Of a stretch of 64,000 nucleotides of DNA, positions 36,472 to 47,957 are shown piece after piece. The translations under genes and the position numbers were made by a program. The stretch is from Cryptomeria japonica (lineage: Eukaryota; Streptophyta; Pinopsida; Cupressales; Cupressaceae), in assembly GCF_030272615.1 (NCBI RefSeq), contig NC_081415.1, positions 422,123,757 through 422,187,756 on the forward strand. The letters are read 5' to 3'. Under the pieces are notes generated by a model, which saw only the letters and a list, made by a program, of their open reading frames with translations, was not told the DNA's origin and did no database searches. Position 1 is the first letter of the stretch. Every line of letters starts with the position of its first letter.

Positions 36472-36610
36472 TTTTCCTCTTACATCATCAACTTAAATAT
36501 CTTTACACTTCCTAAATGTTATATGTTTAATGTTCTCTGGTTTAATATCATATGTTTTTAGCGTTATCCTATTACTGAATGGTTTTACTCTATAAGGTAA
36601 GTGTTAAATC
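35383..36610 (+). repeat. CTCTGCAAGG repeat family, copy downstream of the helicase
   Basis: From GTGGTGTGCTTGTAGGGTTC onward this follows 1345-2250 almost phrase for phrase but lacks the hairpin head. It contains CT and GT runs (35790-35830) and a pure CT run at 36400-36469. It starts about 90 bp after the last coding trace of the Helitron-like element. Confidence 0.75.
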
Positions 36611-36639
36611 TTAAAGATTATTTCTTTTTAAAGTTCTTC

Positions 36640-36862
36640 AATACATTGAACAAATTATCTATCATTAAAATTACTCTATTTAACATTAACTACCTTCTCT
36701 CATTATCATCCCTTTACACATCCAGGTTCTCTTGATTGAATTCTCTTTTTACAGTTCTTCAATACATTGAACAAATTATCTATCATTAAAATTACTCTAT
36801 TTAACATTAACTACCTTCTCTCATTAACATCCCTTTACACTTTCAGGTTCTCTTGATTGAAG
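36640..36862. repeat. Direct duplication of about 115 bp
   Basis: Two consecutive copies contain TTCTTCAATACATTGAACAA, AACATTAACTACCTTCTCTC and CAGGTTCTCTTGATTGAA. They differ at only a few bases, so the duplication is recent. Confidence 0.75.
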
Positions 36863-37319
36863 AATTCAATTTTCGATAAAGAACAACATCCAATACACCA
36901 AGCTCATTACTTTTGAGGTATGTAAACCTTTTCAGATTATAGGATGTTATTAGATAGCTCAATATATCAGGCCCACTTTGAAAAATTAATTTGTTTTCAT
37001 AGCGCTAAATCAACTGTACCACTCATTTAGTATTTTCAAGATATTATTTATATAACATAATTACAAAACTTCTTAAACCAAATGTGATTATTGATCTAAA
37101 AAACTTATCTGCAGAAAACCTCTCCCACAACACACAAATACTGGCATGGATGATTGGTGAGATTGCCATTGTGCCATTTCACATTCCACAAGGTATTATT
37201 TTACTAAAAATTACATTTCAAATTTTGAAGTTTTTTTAAAGTATTTAACTTCACCACTTCTACAAGTTTTCCGAATCTAACTTATATAAATAAAACAATG
37301 ATGCGGGTCTTTTATGATA

Positions 37320-37553
37320 TAAATCACATGCATTTCAACAAAAGGCTATATAACATGCTGGTCTTACCAGCATGGGGGATGGAGGGTGGATAACAACAAT
37401 TCTCTAGGTCCAACAAATACATTTGGTTGGGAACAATATAGCCTACAAAAAAAAAAATTGTAAATAAGATATTCATGACATTTTCTTTCAGTACATCATG
37501 CTGCATACAACAACATGGGGGGTGGTGGGTGGAAAACTTTCAATTTTGGGAAC
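37320..37553 (-). repeat. Right arm of the inverted repeat bracketing the Helitron-like element
   Basis: This is the imperfect reverse complement of 6786-7049. It shares ATGCATTTCAACAAAAG, GATGGAGGGTGGATAA, TTGGGAACAATATAGCC and CATTTTCTTTCAGTACATCA. One strand has a frame of about 60 codons starting MQHDVLKENVM that is partly kept in the left arm, but both are otherwise broken. It is treated as a repeat rather than a gene. Confidence 0.6.
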
Positions 37554-38029
37554 AACCTTTGGTTGGGTTATGTACACCAAAACATTGTTACTGTGCAATT
37601 ATTTGTTTCAATTTAATAAGTTTTCCTTATTCACATGTACATTTCATTAATACTTCTATGGCATGAATCTAAATCCATATATCTCTGAATATGACAAGTC
37701 TGATTAATCTAATGACATGATGCCTTTGTAATCAGACCTATCAGCCTCCTATTGCAGGCACTCCCCTTGCAACTGCTAGTTTAACAAATGTTTAAATGAG
37801 GTATTTAAACTCCATCCTGTCAAACTTAATGACCCTGTTTAATCCCTTTTAAATATTTTAGATATAAATATTAACATAAAGATGGGCCTTCAAATTATTC
37901 ATGTAGAATTTTTTATTTATTTTTAAATCGTATCAAATAGTAAATGAAAAAATTTACAACAAAATTCATTATTTAAATAAAATATATTTATTTATAATTA
38001 TAATATTTTAATTTAACATAATATAAAAA
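37554..38029. other. AT-rich DNA, nothing recognised
   Basis: No gene or repeat boundary is seen between the inverted-repeat arm and the tRNA-like array. Confidence 0.5.
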
Positions 38030-38995
38030 GGGTGCATGAGTAGCCGAGTTGGTGTGAAGGCGAGTTGTGAGGCGTAGTGTTAGGCTAATGATCCCGGTGC
38101 TACGCATCAACTCCGGTTCGATTCTCACTGGTTACCATAAACCCTTTTAAGGGTGCATGAGTAGCTGAGTTGGTGTGAAGGCGAGTCATGAGGCGTAGTG
38201 TTAGGCTAATGATCCTGGTGCTACGCATCAAATCCGGTTCGATTCTCACTAGTTACCATAAACCCTTTTAAGGGTGCATGAGTAGCCAAGTTGGTGTGAG
38301 GGCGAGTCGTGAGGCATAGTGTTAGGCTAATGATCCCGGTGCTACACATCAACTCCGGTTCGATTCTCACTAGTTACCATAAACCCTTTGAAGGGTGCAT
38401 GAGTAGCCGAGTTGGTGTGAAGGCGAGTCGTGAGGCGTAGTGTTAGGCTAATGATCCCGATGCTACGCATCAACTTCGGTTCGATTCTCACTAGTTACCA
38501 TAAACCCTTTTAAGGGTGCATGAGTAGCCGAGTTGGTGTGAAGGTGAGTCGTGAGGCGTAGTGTTAGGCTAATGATCCCGATGCTACGCATCAACTCCGG
38601 TTCGATTCTCACTGGTTACCATAAACCCTTTGAAGGGTGCATGAGTAGCCGAGTTGGTGTGAAAGCGAGTCGTGAGGCGTAGTGTTAGGCTAATGATCCC
38701 GGTGCTACGCATCAACTCCGGTTCGATTCTCATTGGTTACCATAAACCCTTTTAAGGGTGCATGAGTAGCCGAGTTGGTGTGAAGGCGAGTCGTGAGGCA
38801 TAGTGTTAGGCTAATGATCCCGGTGCTACGCATCAACTCCGGTTCGATTCTCATTGGTTACCATAAACCCTTTTAAGGGTGCATGAGTAGCCGAGTTGGT
38901 GTGAAGGCAAGTCATGAGGCGTAGTGTTAGGCTAATGATCCCGGTGCTACGCATCAACTCCGGTTCGATTCTCATTGGTTACCATAAACCCTTTT
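38030..38995 (+). repeat. Eight tandem 121-bp tRNA-like units with Pol III-type boxes
   Basis: Units begin GGGTGCATGAGTAG at 38030, 38151, 38272, 38393, 38514, 38635, 38756 and 38877, an exact 121-bp period with few substitutions. Each has an A-box match TAGCCGAGTTGG (first unit 38041-38052) and a B-box match GGTTCGATTCT (38115-38125). Each ends GTTACCATAAACCC followed by TTTT in six of eight units (TTTG in the third and fifth). This order of internal promoter and T-run terminator resembles a complete Pol III gene. A normal cloverleaf does not fold: the two ends do not pair as an acceptor stem. These are best called tRNA-derived units, perhaps a tandem SINE head, not functional tRNAs. Confidence 0.75.
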
Positions 38996-39523
38996 CAACC
39001 CGTTGATGGGTCCTGGAGGGTTAGTCCCCTTTCAAAACCAACAAAAGACGAGGTTAAATGGGTATCGCCAACTAAGGAGTGGATTAAAATTAATTTTGAC
39101 GGGGCCTCTAGGGGAAATCCAGGTATCTCAGGAGTGGGAGTAGTTGCAAGAGATGATAAAGGGCTTATCCTATTCAAGGGGGCTCGACGACTATAGAATG
39201 GGACAAATAATGAAGCGAAAGCACAGGCGGCACTAATGGCTACGGAATTGGCCATAAACATGAAAGTGTCAAAATTACATTTGGAAGGGGATTCCCAAGT
39301 GGTTATCAACGCAATAGTGAAAGGTAACACCCCTTCATGGAAACTATCTCATTGGGTAGAGATAATACACGAAAAACTCACCTCTTTTGAGGCTTTTTGG
39401 GTCTCCCATGTCAGGAGAAGTGCTAACGCAGTGGCGGACCTCCTCTCAAATGTTGGATGTGATATGACATGCCAAGTGGCCAAGTGGTGGAAGGGTAATG
39501 GTAGTGTATGGAAGTGGTATTAA
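38996..39523 (+). pseudogene. LINE-derived RNase H domain (5'-truncated)
   Basis: The frame has WIKINFDGASRGNPGISG, NNEAKAQAA, LEGDSQVVINAI and VRRSANAVADLL. This is the plant LINE-type RNase H (RVT_3) with the DG, E and D positions kept. One TAG (39194-39196) interrupts it. Upstream RT is missing, since sequence similarity ends at the last tRNA-like unit. It is the 5' edge of a truncated LINE whose A-rich end is probably near 40797. Confidence 0.75.
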
Positions 39524-39845
39524 TGTAGTTCGTGAAGCTCCAAACCAGTAAGCATGCTAGACGACTCGCAAGGACAAGTACTCACTATCACTGGCATTGT
39601 AATTAATGTGGCAGTTCAAAAGCACAGAGTTTTGGTTCGAGACAATGGCAGTGGGCAGGAAATCTGTCGTGAAATCTCTTTCCATTTATTTCATAGATCA
39701 TGCATTTATATCTAGTCGCAAACGACGACGGATTTATAACTAAATTGAAATTTGTGCAATGTATTCGCCAAAAACCAGATTAATGAAGGTTTTTTGTGTC
39801 TTTGTAGTTTAGTTTTTCTGGTTTAACAGGTTTCGAGCAGGTTCA

Positions 39846-40541
39846 ATGGAGGCTAATTTCACACTCCGAACAAAGAAGAAATGGGTCCCTTTCCTGGGAA
39901 CTGTTTCGAACAAACGTTTGCAAGGTCTTTTCAAATACAAGGAAGATAAGTTGTGGAGTGTTGCTCGGTTAATGCTGGGGGAGGAATTGGTGCATATCCA
40001 TTTCTGGTACAAAACATATATGGAGGTCTACTCTTTGATAATGGCTTGGACTTGCGAATTCAAACCCGAAGTGGAGAATGTCAAGCTAACAATGAAAAAG
40101 CTTATTGATGGGGATTACTTAATCAATCTTGATTCCATCCCGGAATGGGTGATCCCCTAGACTAGAATTCGCATCTGGGAAGGAGAAGCAGAGGAGGAGA
40201 TATTACCATTTGTTAGGGGACCAGAGAGTTGTTTAAAGGAGCAATGCAGGGAACGAGCTCGCATTGGCTGGGAAGCCATGAAGCTCTGTGTCAAGTTGAT
40301 ACGAACATATGAGGTTCTTAAGGCACTTAAGGTGGTGGCACGCATGGAGGTGGGAAGAGAGCTCCAGGACCAATTCAAGGAGGGGAGAGCGGTTTAGTTC
40401 CTAGCTAGCTTGGAAGGTGACCCAGACTTTGGGAACTTGGACTGTATTTCGAAGATGAAGTCTGAAGCGGCCAAAGGGAAAGCTTTGGCAGATATCGATG
40501 ATGAGGAGATGAAGAAGCCGAACCAGAGCGACTCGGATTGA
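39846..40541 (+). pseudogene. Unidentified ORF downstream of the LINE RNase H
   Basis: The frame starts MEANFTLRTKKKWVPFLG and continues through TAG at 40158 and 40396 to a stop after NQSDSD near 40541. It is about 230 residues with a hydrophobic/aromatic N-terminal half and a charged, helix-prone C-terminal half. No family is recognised. It lies between RNase H and an A-run (40789-40797), in the same position as the extra ORF of the LINE at 42055-46413, but the two sequences do not look alike. Confidence 0.45.
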
Positions 40542-40821
40542 GCGGTCACGGTGCAAAAATCTATGTTTTTTTGCTTTCTGCCTTTGTTGGTTTTTAAAAC
40601 AAAAAACTTTTAGGGATTACTGTAATATTTCGTGCATGAATGCACAGTACTATGATACTTCTTTTTCTGTTTTAGCTAGAACTCTGCATAGTAGGTTTGA
40701 ACTGAATTTGGGTTGATGTTGAAATCCATTTGGCCCTTGTAGATTGTAGCTATTTTCTTGAAAATCAATATATCTAAAATTACCGATCAAAAAAAAATAT
40801 ATAAACTATTAAATATATTTT

Positions 40822-41377
40822 AAAATTATTTATACATTGGGTTGACCCCGCAGTGCAACAATAAGTTGCAACCCACTGTTGATAGTGGGTCTTGTGTTTG
40901 AATCCCCGCTTGCTTGCTTGGGTGAGCTTGTGCTGGAGGAGGTCGTCAGTTTGTGCTTCCGGTCTCGTCATGTAGCCTGTGGTTTGTGTTGTCTGCTGGA
41001 GGCGTTAATGCCTCTCCTTGTACAATTCTCGTACATTGAAGTGATGGTATGTCCTGTGGTCGACAATCCGACGAGGGTGTTAATGCCACTTTCAATGCTA
41101 ACTGTGGTGATAAACAAATTCATTGAATGATGTGGTGTGATGAATAACACATGGATCGATAAGATGAGGGAGATATAAGGGGTTATGATGGAGTGATAAG
41201 GAGAGACCGTGGAGAGATAAGGAGAGGAGATTAGATAGATAATGACTACTGATGTTAGAACTAATGCTTAGAGGTGTTAATACCTCAGCCCCCCGGTTTG
41301 TGGCCTCACCTGGCGATTGGACCAGGCTAAAAATCCATGTCATCGATAAATTTTTTTTTAAAAATTATTTATACATT
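40822..41377 (+). mobile_element. SINE-like retroposon with a 17-bp target duplication
   Basis: The 522-bp element (40839-41360) is flanked by identical AAAATTATTTATACATT copies at 40822-40838 and 41361-41377. Its start, GGGTTGACCCCGCAGTGC, is followed by a hairpin (ACCCACT and AGTGGGT) and a B-box-like GTTTGAATCCC near 40899, so a tRNA-related head is plausible. The 3' end is T-rich (nine T then A). No coding region is present. The length is at the upper end for plant SINEs; a chimeric or LINE-mobilised non-coding RNA is an alternative. Confidence 0.7.
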
Positions 41378-42042
41378 TATCTTTCTTTTTATCTCCATGT
41401 AAGAAAAGGAAAAAAAATGACTTTGTACTGGGCAATTAAAGTAACAGTTGTCGATAAGTAAGGAAATAGTTTGGTAAGCCATCAATTTAACTCAAATAAT
41501 AATAATAATAAAATTATATTGACCAATTATATTTTATAAAATTTGAATTTATTTTAAAAATAATAATATTATTTAAAATAAATAAATAAATATAAATGTA
41601 TAATTAGTATGTAATATTATTTTTTATAAGAATTATATGTAAGATAATTATATTAATCATCGTGTTAAATATTTGATATAGTATTTAATTATATCACTAT
41701 TATATTTTATATAATGTAAATTATTAATTTTTTTAAAAAATAATTTATAATCATAATAATTACTATACATTATATTCTATTATAAAAATTATGAAATATA
41801 TTAAACATATAATTAATCATTAATAATGATATTTTATATTTAATGTAAAAAAATTTAACAATACTATAATAATGATTACATTCTATGATGGGGAGTGCAA
41901 TAATCATAATATTATATTAGTTTGCATATTAATTTTATAAATCATTAATATTATAATTATATTATTAAATTATGATATTGTTTTAAACTAATCTATTCAA
42001 ATCTAGAAGAACTAATTAGAGAGAGGGTTATTCATATAAAAA
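41378..42042. other. Very AT-rich DNA, nothing recognised
   Basis: Mostly A and T with no coding potential. It lies between the SINE-like element and the LINE target duplication. Confidence 0.6.
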
Positions 42043-42054
42043 TTAATATAATTA

Positions 42055-44303
42055 CCTATCTCTCCTATTTTTTTCACTATATTGACAGAATGTATGAGCA
42101 GACTGATTCAAAAGTTGAAAGTGAATAAAACCATCAAAGGGTTGCAACCCTCTTCTGCTAATGTTTCCTGTACTCACCAATAGTTTGTTGATGATACAAT
42201 TTTGATGGGATTTTCTTCTGTTGGTGAGGTTGTTGCCTTCAAAGGTGCTCCCAGTTCTTATTCCTTGGCTACTGGACAACAAGTTAATTGGGAGAAATCT
42301 GCTATTTACTTCATAAAAACCCCAATATTGAGGCAGCAGAGGATTGTTAACATTATTGGATGTAAGGTGGAGCTGCTCCCCTCTACTTATTTGGGTCTCC
42401 CTCTTGGTTTGGTTCCTCCAAACTCTTTCTAGAACTCGTTAATTGACAAACTCAACAAGAAATTGGCAAGTTGGAAAGGATCTATGCTATCTTAGGCTGG
42501 TAAGCTTCAGCTTCTTCAAGCTACTCTCCAAAATCTTCTTGTTTACGCTCTTAGCTTGTTTAGTATACCGGTTAAATTTGCTGAAGCTTTAGAAAGAATT
42601 CAGAAAAGATTTCTTTGGTCAGGGGAAGAAGATAAGAAAATGATAGCTTTGGTTGCCTGGGATAAAGTTTGTAATCCTAAGTGCAATGGGGGATTAGGTA
42701 TTAAAGTTCTCAAAACTTTTAACAAAGCCTTGCTTGCTAAACAGATTTGGAGGGCTTTTGGTATTAAGAAAGATTGGAGTAGGGTGTGGTTTGATAAATA
42801 TATACATAACCAGCCAATTCATTCTTTTCTCTACTCTAAAGATATCCCTGCTGGTTCTTTCATATGGAATAGTATGATCAAATCTATAAAGTTGCTAAAG
42901 CTGGAGCAGGATGGGTCCTTGGCAAAGGTGATAAAATCAAGTTCTGGGAGGATGTTTGGATTAAAGATGAACCTCTTTTTAATCAGGATTGCAACCAATT
43001 CATTGATGAATGCAAAAAGAGGTATGGTTCTATGGTTTGTAATTATTGGAAGGAGAATAAATGAGTTAGACTTGATGTTATTTATGTTGGATTTTCGTTG
43101 CTCTAGCATGATTTGCTGTCCTTTTTTGTTAGTAAAGATTCTGATGATGTGTTCCTATGAAAGAGAAATACTAGGGGTAATTTCACTATTGCCTCTGCTT
43201 ATAAAAAAACTATTACTCAGGCCTGCAACCCAATATGGACTAAAATCTGGAATAGATTCCTCGTTCCTAAAGTTAACATGTTTTTTTGGCTTGCAACTCA
43301 CAAAGAGATTCTTACCATTGATAACTTGGCTCGTAGAGGATTCATGTTTCCTAATAGGTGTGAGTTATGTCAGAAAGAGGCAGAATCTGTGGATCATTTG
43401 TTTATCCATTGTTCTTTTACCTAGGAAATTTGGAGTAAAGTCTGGATGCAATGGAAAGTTGATTGGGTTATGCACAATAGTCTTAAGGAAGTCATCTTGC
43501 AATGGATCTTCCCTACCAAATTTCCTCTCATTAAGACCCTCTGGTCCTTTGTCCTACCTATGAACTGTTGGTACATTTGGAAGGAGAGAAATAATAGAAT
43601 TTTTAGGGAGGCTAAGTGTTTGTCTCAGGTAGTTTTTGAAAAGATTTGCAGGGCAACTAAAGAAAACATAAATACTATTCATAAAAACAACAAGCAGTCT
43701 AGCTATTTTAATATGACTGATAATGAGAAAAGCATCCTCACTGAATGGAATTTGACTCACAAGGTCTGCAAATCTGATATAAAGAGTAGGAGAGATAATG
43801 TTGTTTGGAGATTTCCTTTTCGTGATTGGATTAAGGTGAATTTTGATGGTGTAGCTAAAGGCAATCCCGGGAAGGCTGGAGGGGGAGCAGTCATCAGAAA
43901 TTCTTATGGTTTTTGTGTTGCTGCAATTGCCTCTCCCTTTGGAGTTCAAAACAATCATGTGGCAGAAGCTTAGGCAATGTTAAAATGCCTCCAGCTTGCT
44001 CAGAGTTTTAACTTTAAAAAAATATGGCTGGAAGGGGACTCTCTCAATATTATTCAAGCTATCAAAGGTATTAGCTCCCCTTCTTGGAACATTTATAATA
44101 TCATTGAGAGTGCCAAAAAATTATTAGATGCCTATGCTAGTGTGTTTATTTCCCATACCCTAAGGGAAGGTAACAGGGTAGTTGATTTATTAGCTAATGA
44201 GGGGGTTTTTTTAGAGGAGGATACTAAATATATCAGAGAAGTTTCTTGTAAGAAGGGAGTCCGTGAGCAATTATTATTTGATAGAGTCCATGGTTCAAGT
44301 TAA
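42055..44303 (+). pseudogene. LINE reverse transcriptase (C-terminal part), zinc-binding region and RNase H
   Basis: The RT part has FTILTECMSRL and FVDDTILMGF (the catalytic DD, preceded by a stop in place of a sense codon), then GQQVNWEKSAIY, STYLGLPLG and LASWKGSMLS. The zf-RVT-like segment [24 protein letters not shown] lies near 43290-43420 in another frame. RNase H reads WIKVNFDGVAKGNPGKAGGG, NNHVAEA, LEGDSLNIIQAI and REGNRVVDLLANEG. Stops at about 42430, 42494 and 43971, and frame changes near 42945 and 43430, make it inactive. Confidence 0.85.
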
Positions 44304-44649
44304 TTTCATTATTATTTTTCTAGGTTCAAATCTCAAAGACATATATTGGAGTAATGAGAAGTGTTAGTTGATTACCTGTTTAAGGCATTGTGATTATGAT
44401 AACCGGTGTGACAGGACTAATCATATTAAGTGCTGGTTCATTTTGAATGTCTTAAAAGACTATTTGAATAATAAGGAAATAACCCTGTTTTTCGATTCCA
44501 ACGTCTTGTTCCAGAGTCTGAGATTGATTCCAGTTATTGTGTTTCTTCAGCATTTGGGTATCTCATCATCTGTTGAGGGTTTTGACCCGAATAGCCATTA
44601 CATTATGGGGGGTAATCTTAATCGCAATGAGCCTTCCAGCTGTGATAAC

Positions 44650-46217
44650 TAGAAAAGCGAAAGGAAAATATGGCGAAGGTTGCACAGATATGGTTTCATT
44701 GATTACATGGAAAAACTGCACGGGAGTAAAAAGTCGGTGTCACATGGTTTCGCCAAGGGCTGGAGCAATAATAAAGTCACTCTGTTCGGACAGACATGGA
44801 AGCTGGACGAAGATTTGGTGGCGGAGGTTACAGGATTACAGAAGGAAGGCATCAAATTTTACAGAGATCGCAAGCTCTCGGTGGAAGCTACCAAGAATTT
44901 CCCTGTAAGTGATGAAGAAAGGGCTCGACTCACTAAGAAGGACAATGTGTCCTACTACCTCCCTCATCAGGTAAAATCTTTCTGGTAGAAAATGTTAAGA
45001 GTTTTAATGGAATACCTAACGGTTGATGGTAGGTTTTCGAACAATTACCATTTTGTCATCCTAAACCATTTTCGCCATGGCTCGAAGATTTCATTGCCCT
45101 TCTATTTAGCTTCTTCCCTTAACGATAGCCTGACCAACCATGCCAAAAAACCTAAATCCTATCCCATTGCTCACCAAGGCCTTATATTGTTAATTTATGA
45201 GCATTTGAAGGGTAAAGTTAAGGCTAATAGGGAAGATCCTTTGGTGGAAAATTCCCACATTTTTGAGGGTCATGATGGCTCTGATTCTGATGAAGATTCT
45301 TCTAATCTTCCTATACATAACAAATTGAGGGTTGGTGATGAAGCTGAAGAGAATGCTGGTTCAGAGGAGGAATAGGGGAAGGAGGTAGATGATGAGGCAG
45401 AGAGTAAGGAGAAGAAAGAGGCTGAGGACGAGGAAGAGAAGGTGCAGAGAAAAGAGTATGTTGAATAGCCTGAAGTAAAGACTAACCCTTATGTCTTAGA
45501 TAGCAGGAATGATGCTCAACACAGTACAAAGGAGGGAAACCCTAGGTCCGTGGGCTCTGCTTCGGTTATGGAGAACACGGATTCCATTTTGAATGTTGCC
45601 ATAAATAGTACTCTAGAAATGTTCAATTTCCAGAAATAGGTGATTGATAACATCTCCAGTATTAAGAATAAACAGAGAGATTTGAATTATAAAATTGAGA
45701 AATTGATTAAGGATACCAACACTAAAGGTAAAGAGGATGTTGCGGAGGATACCAGTGAGGCAGAGGACGAAGAAGAAATTCAGGATTGGCCGGAAAAAGA
45801 TATGATTAAGGGATATTTGAAGCATCTTGAAGATGTGGTCAGAATCATCAAAGAAAAGGGAGAGGTTGATAATGAAATTATATTATCAACTGGATTACAA
45901 AAACTGAGAAGGCCTTGAAAAAATTTATGGAGCATAGTCTTGAGGTTTTGAAGGTGTTGTCTCAAAACATGAACGCTTTGGTTGCTTGTCTGGAGAAGAA
46001 CAAGCATAACAAAGAGATGGTGATCATTGATGATGTGCTGGCCACCAATTCTGCTCCTCACTCCTCTAGACGCAGAACAAGGCAAACTACTAGTGAATTG
46101 GAGATGAAGAGTAAAGACACCCATCAGATGCAAGAAAACAAAGACTTGAAAGAGGCAGCTAATGCTATGATGATGCTAGTTAAGGATGCGAAAGAGTCTA
46201 TAAAGATTTTCATCTGA
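44650..46217 (+). pseudogene. Extra ORF (ORF3-like) at the LINE 3' end
   Basis: The frame encodes GFIDYMEKLHGSK, YYLPHQVKSFW, then NYHFVILNHFRHGSKISLPF and SYPIAHQGLILLIYEHL. An acidic middle follows (Glu/Asp-rich, 45230-45460), then a coiled-coil-like Lys/Glu region to 45918. After a frame change near 45915 a further 100 codons run to 46217. Stops occur at about 44986, 45373, 45466 and 45637. The globular part recalls the putative plant transposon-protein domain (PF20167-type), but I am not sure. It lies inside the LINE target duplications, so it was probably copied with the LINE. Confidence 0.55.
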
Positions 46218-46461
46218 CATGTAATCTGGTTTTGGGTTGCCAGTCTCTCGTTGGCTTTTTGCTGTTCTTTTCCTTAGCTGTTGTTTTCTCTGCTGTTCTT
46301 TTGCAACCTTTCTTTCTATGTCATGTTCTTTCTAGTTTCTTTTATGCTTATCTTCTCGTTATGTAAGTGGGTTTTGGGTCCCTTAAAACCTGATTTTCCT
46401 TAATAATTTTTTTTTAATATAATTAAAGTATGATTAATATATAAAATAGATGTACATAACT

Positions 46462-46466
<5 letters not shown>

Positions 46467-46515
<49 letters not shown>
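46467..46515. repeat. CA microsatellite
   Basis: About 24 uninterrupted CA repeats in AT-rich DNA just after the LINE. Confidence 0.9.
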
Positions 46516-46518
<3 letters not shown>

Positions 46519-46674
46519 TTTAAATGTTCACCTTAGTTCACTTTCTAGCACATTCATGATTTATCTTGTCTATATGAAGTTATTAACTCATGATAGAAAC
46601 TAAGGGACACATCAATGATTATTAAAATAAAGAATTCTAAATAATCGATATGAGAAGATAAAATAGTTTCAATT

Positions 46675-47355
46675 GATTTCTATCTTTCCCCTTCTCTCTA
46701 TCTCCTTACCTAACCCTACATTTCTATCTATTCGCCCTTCTATCTTTTCCCCTATATCTCTCTCTATCTCTCCCTCTTTCTATCCCTATCTCTTTATATA
46801 TCTCACTACTTTTCCTTTGCCTTATCTTTATTTCTCTCCATCCCTTTCTATCTCTATCTCCATATCTTTCTTGCTCTCACACACATTCCATGTTTCTCCC
46901 TCCATATCTCTATCTCTATATCTCACTCACTCAATCACTTACACTTTGCATTTTTTCCTCCCTGTCTTTATTTCTATCTTTATCTTTCATTCAAATGCAC
47001 CCTCCATCTCTACCTCCCCATCTCTCCATCTCCCTCTCTATTTATATATATCCATTTCTATTTCTTTTTCTATCTCTCTCTCTCTCTCCATTTATATCAC
47101 TCTAACTCATACACATGCACACACACCTTGCTTCTCCCTCCCTATCTCTATCTCTCCATATTTCCCCATCTCTAGCTACCTCTCTCCCTCTCTACACCAC
47201 TCTCTCAATGACTTACATGTCACCTTTCCCTCTCACTCTTGCCCACTCTATCTCTATCTCTATCTCCCTATCCCTATCCATGTTCCCCCCCCACCCCCCC
47301 TCTCTGTCTCTGTCTCTGTCTCTCTCTCCATTCTATTCCTTTCTCTCCCTATTGC
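46675..47355. repeat. Pyrimidine-rich CT/CTAT tract of about 680 bp
   Basis: The + strand is almost pure pyrimidine apart from A, in TCTCTATCTC-type words. The long open frame through it is an artefact of low complexity. It could form unusual DNA structures, but nothing in the sequence shows a function. Confidence 0.7.
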
Positions 47356-47360
47356 AAACA

Positions 47361-47957
47361 TAACATGATCCTATTCGTAATGGAGATTGATTATCTTCTT
47401 GAATTAGAGGTTTAATTTTAATTATGTTGGATCCCTTTAAGTGGATGAATAACTTTTTTGAATCTATCACTTCTCCATTGTGACCTTTGTTTCACAAATC
47501 ACATCATCTATTATACAGTCCACAGTTTGACCTCATGCACTACATGCAAGTATCCCAAAAAATAGAACTATTGTTTTTTTTCAAATTGACCTTCCACACC
47601 TTTTCAGCATACCCATTACACACCAAGATGCAATAACTAATTATATACATTTATATTCTTATATAATTAATTATATAATATTAACATATATTAAGTCTTA
47701 TCTTACTTTCCTATCGACGTACACCTTAAACCCCTACACCGTTAATACAAGTGCTAGTTAGATTATAAAGGTCATTTTTTTCCCTATAGAGCATGGCCCT
47801 TGGAAGTGAATCATTCAAATATTTATTTACATGGTACTCCTCCCCCTCTCTCTATATTTTCCGATAAATTGAGAATATTCATTGGAATAAGTTTCAGCAT
47901 GCGATGTGCACGAAAACAAATTATCAGAACCCCCATCGAAACGAATCGTAGGGCGTC
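47361..47957. other. AT-rich DNA upstream of a possible exon
   Basis: No recognised feature. A promoter for the possible exon at 47958 would lie here, but none can be assigned. Confidence 0.4.

Larger units (their letters stand above)
42043..46425 (+). mobile_element. 5'-truncated L1-type LINE with an extra downstream ORF
   Basis: The unit 42055-46413 is flanked by TTAATATAATTA at 42043-42054 and 46414-46425. It begins inside the RT domain, as expected for 5' truncation, and ends with GGGTCCCTTAAAACCTGATT and a T-run, a typical plant L1 3' end. Between these lie RT, zf-RVT, RNase H and a further ORF. The duplication consists only of A and T in AT-rich DNA, so it is suggestive, not proof. Confidence 0.7.

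Noticed and set aside
37324-37506. Conserved 60-residue protein in both inverted-repeat arms
   Set aside because: The frame is only partly shared and breaks in both arms, so nucleotide-level repeat similarity is the better explanation.
38030-38995. Eight functional tRNA genes
   Set aside because: A and B boxes are present, but the 5' and 3' ends do not form an acceptor stem and no standard anticodon arm can be assigned.
46673-47368. 231-codon open frame in the CT-rich tract
   Set aside because: It is a by-product of pyrimidine-rich simple sequence (Ser/Leu/Ile/Pro monotony) with other frames equally open; no protein motif.
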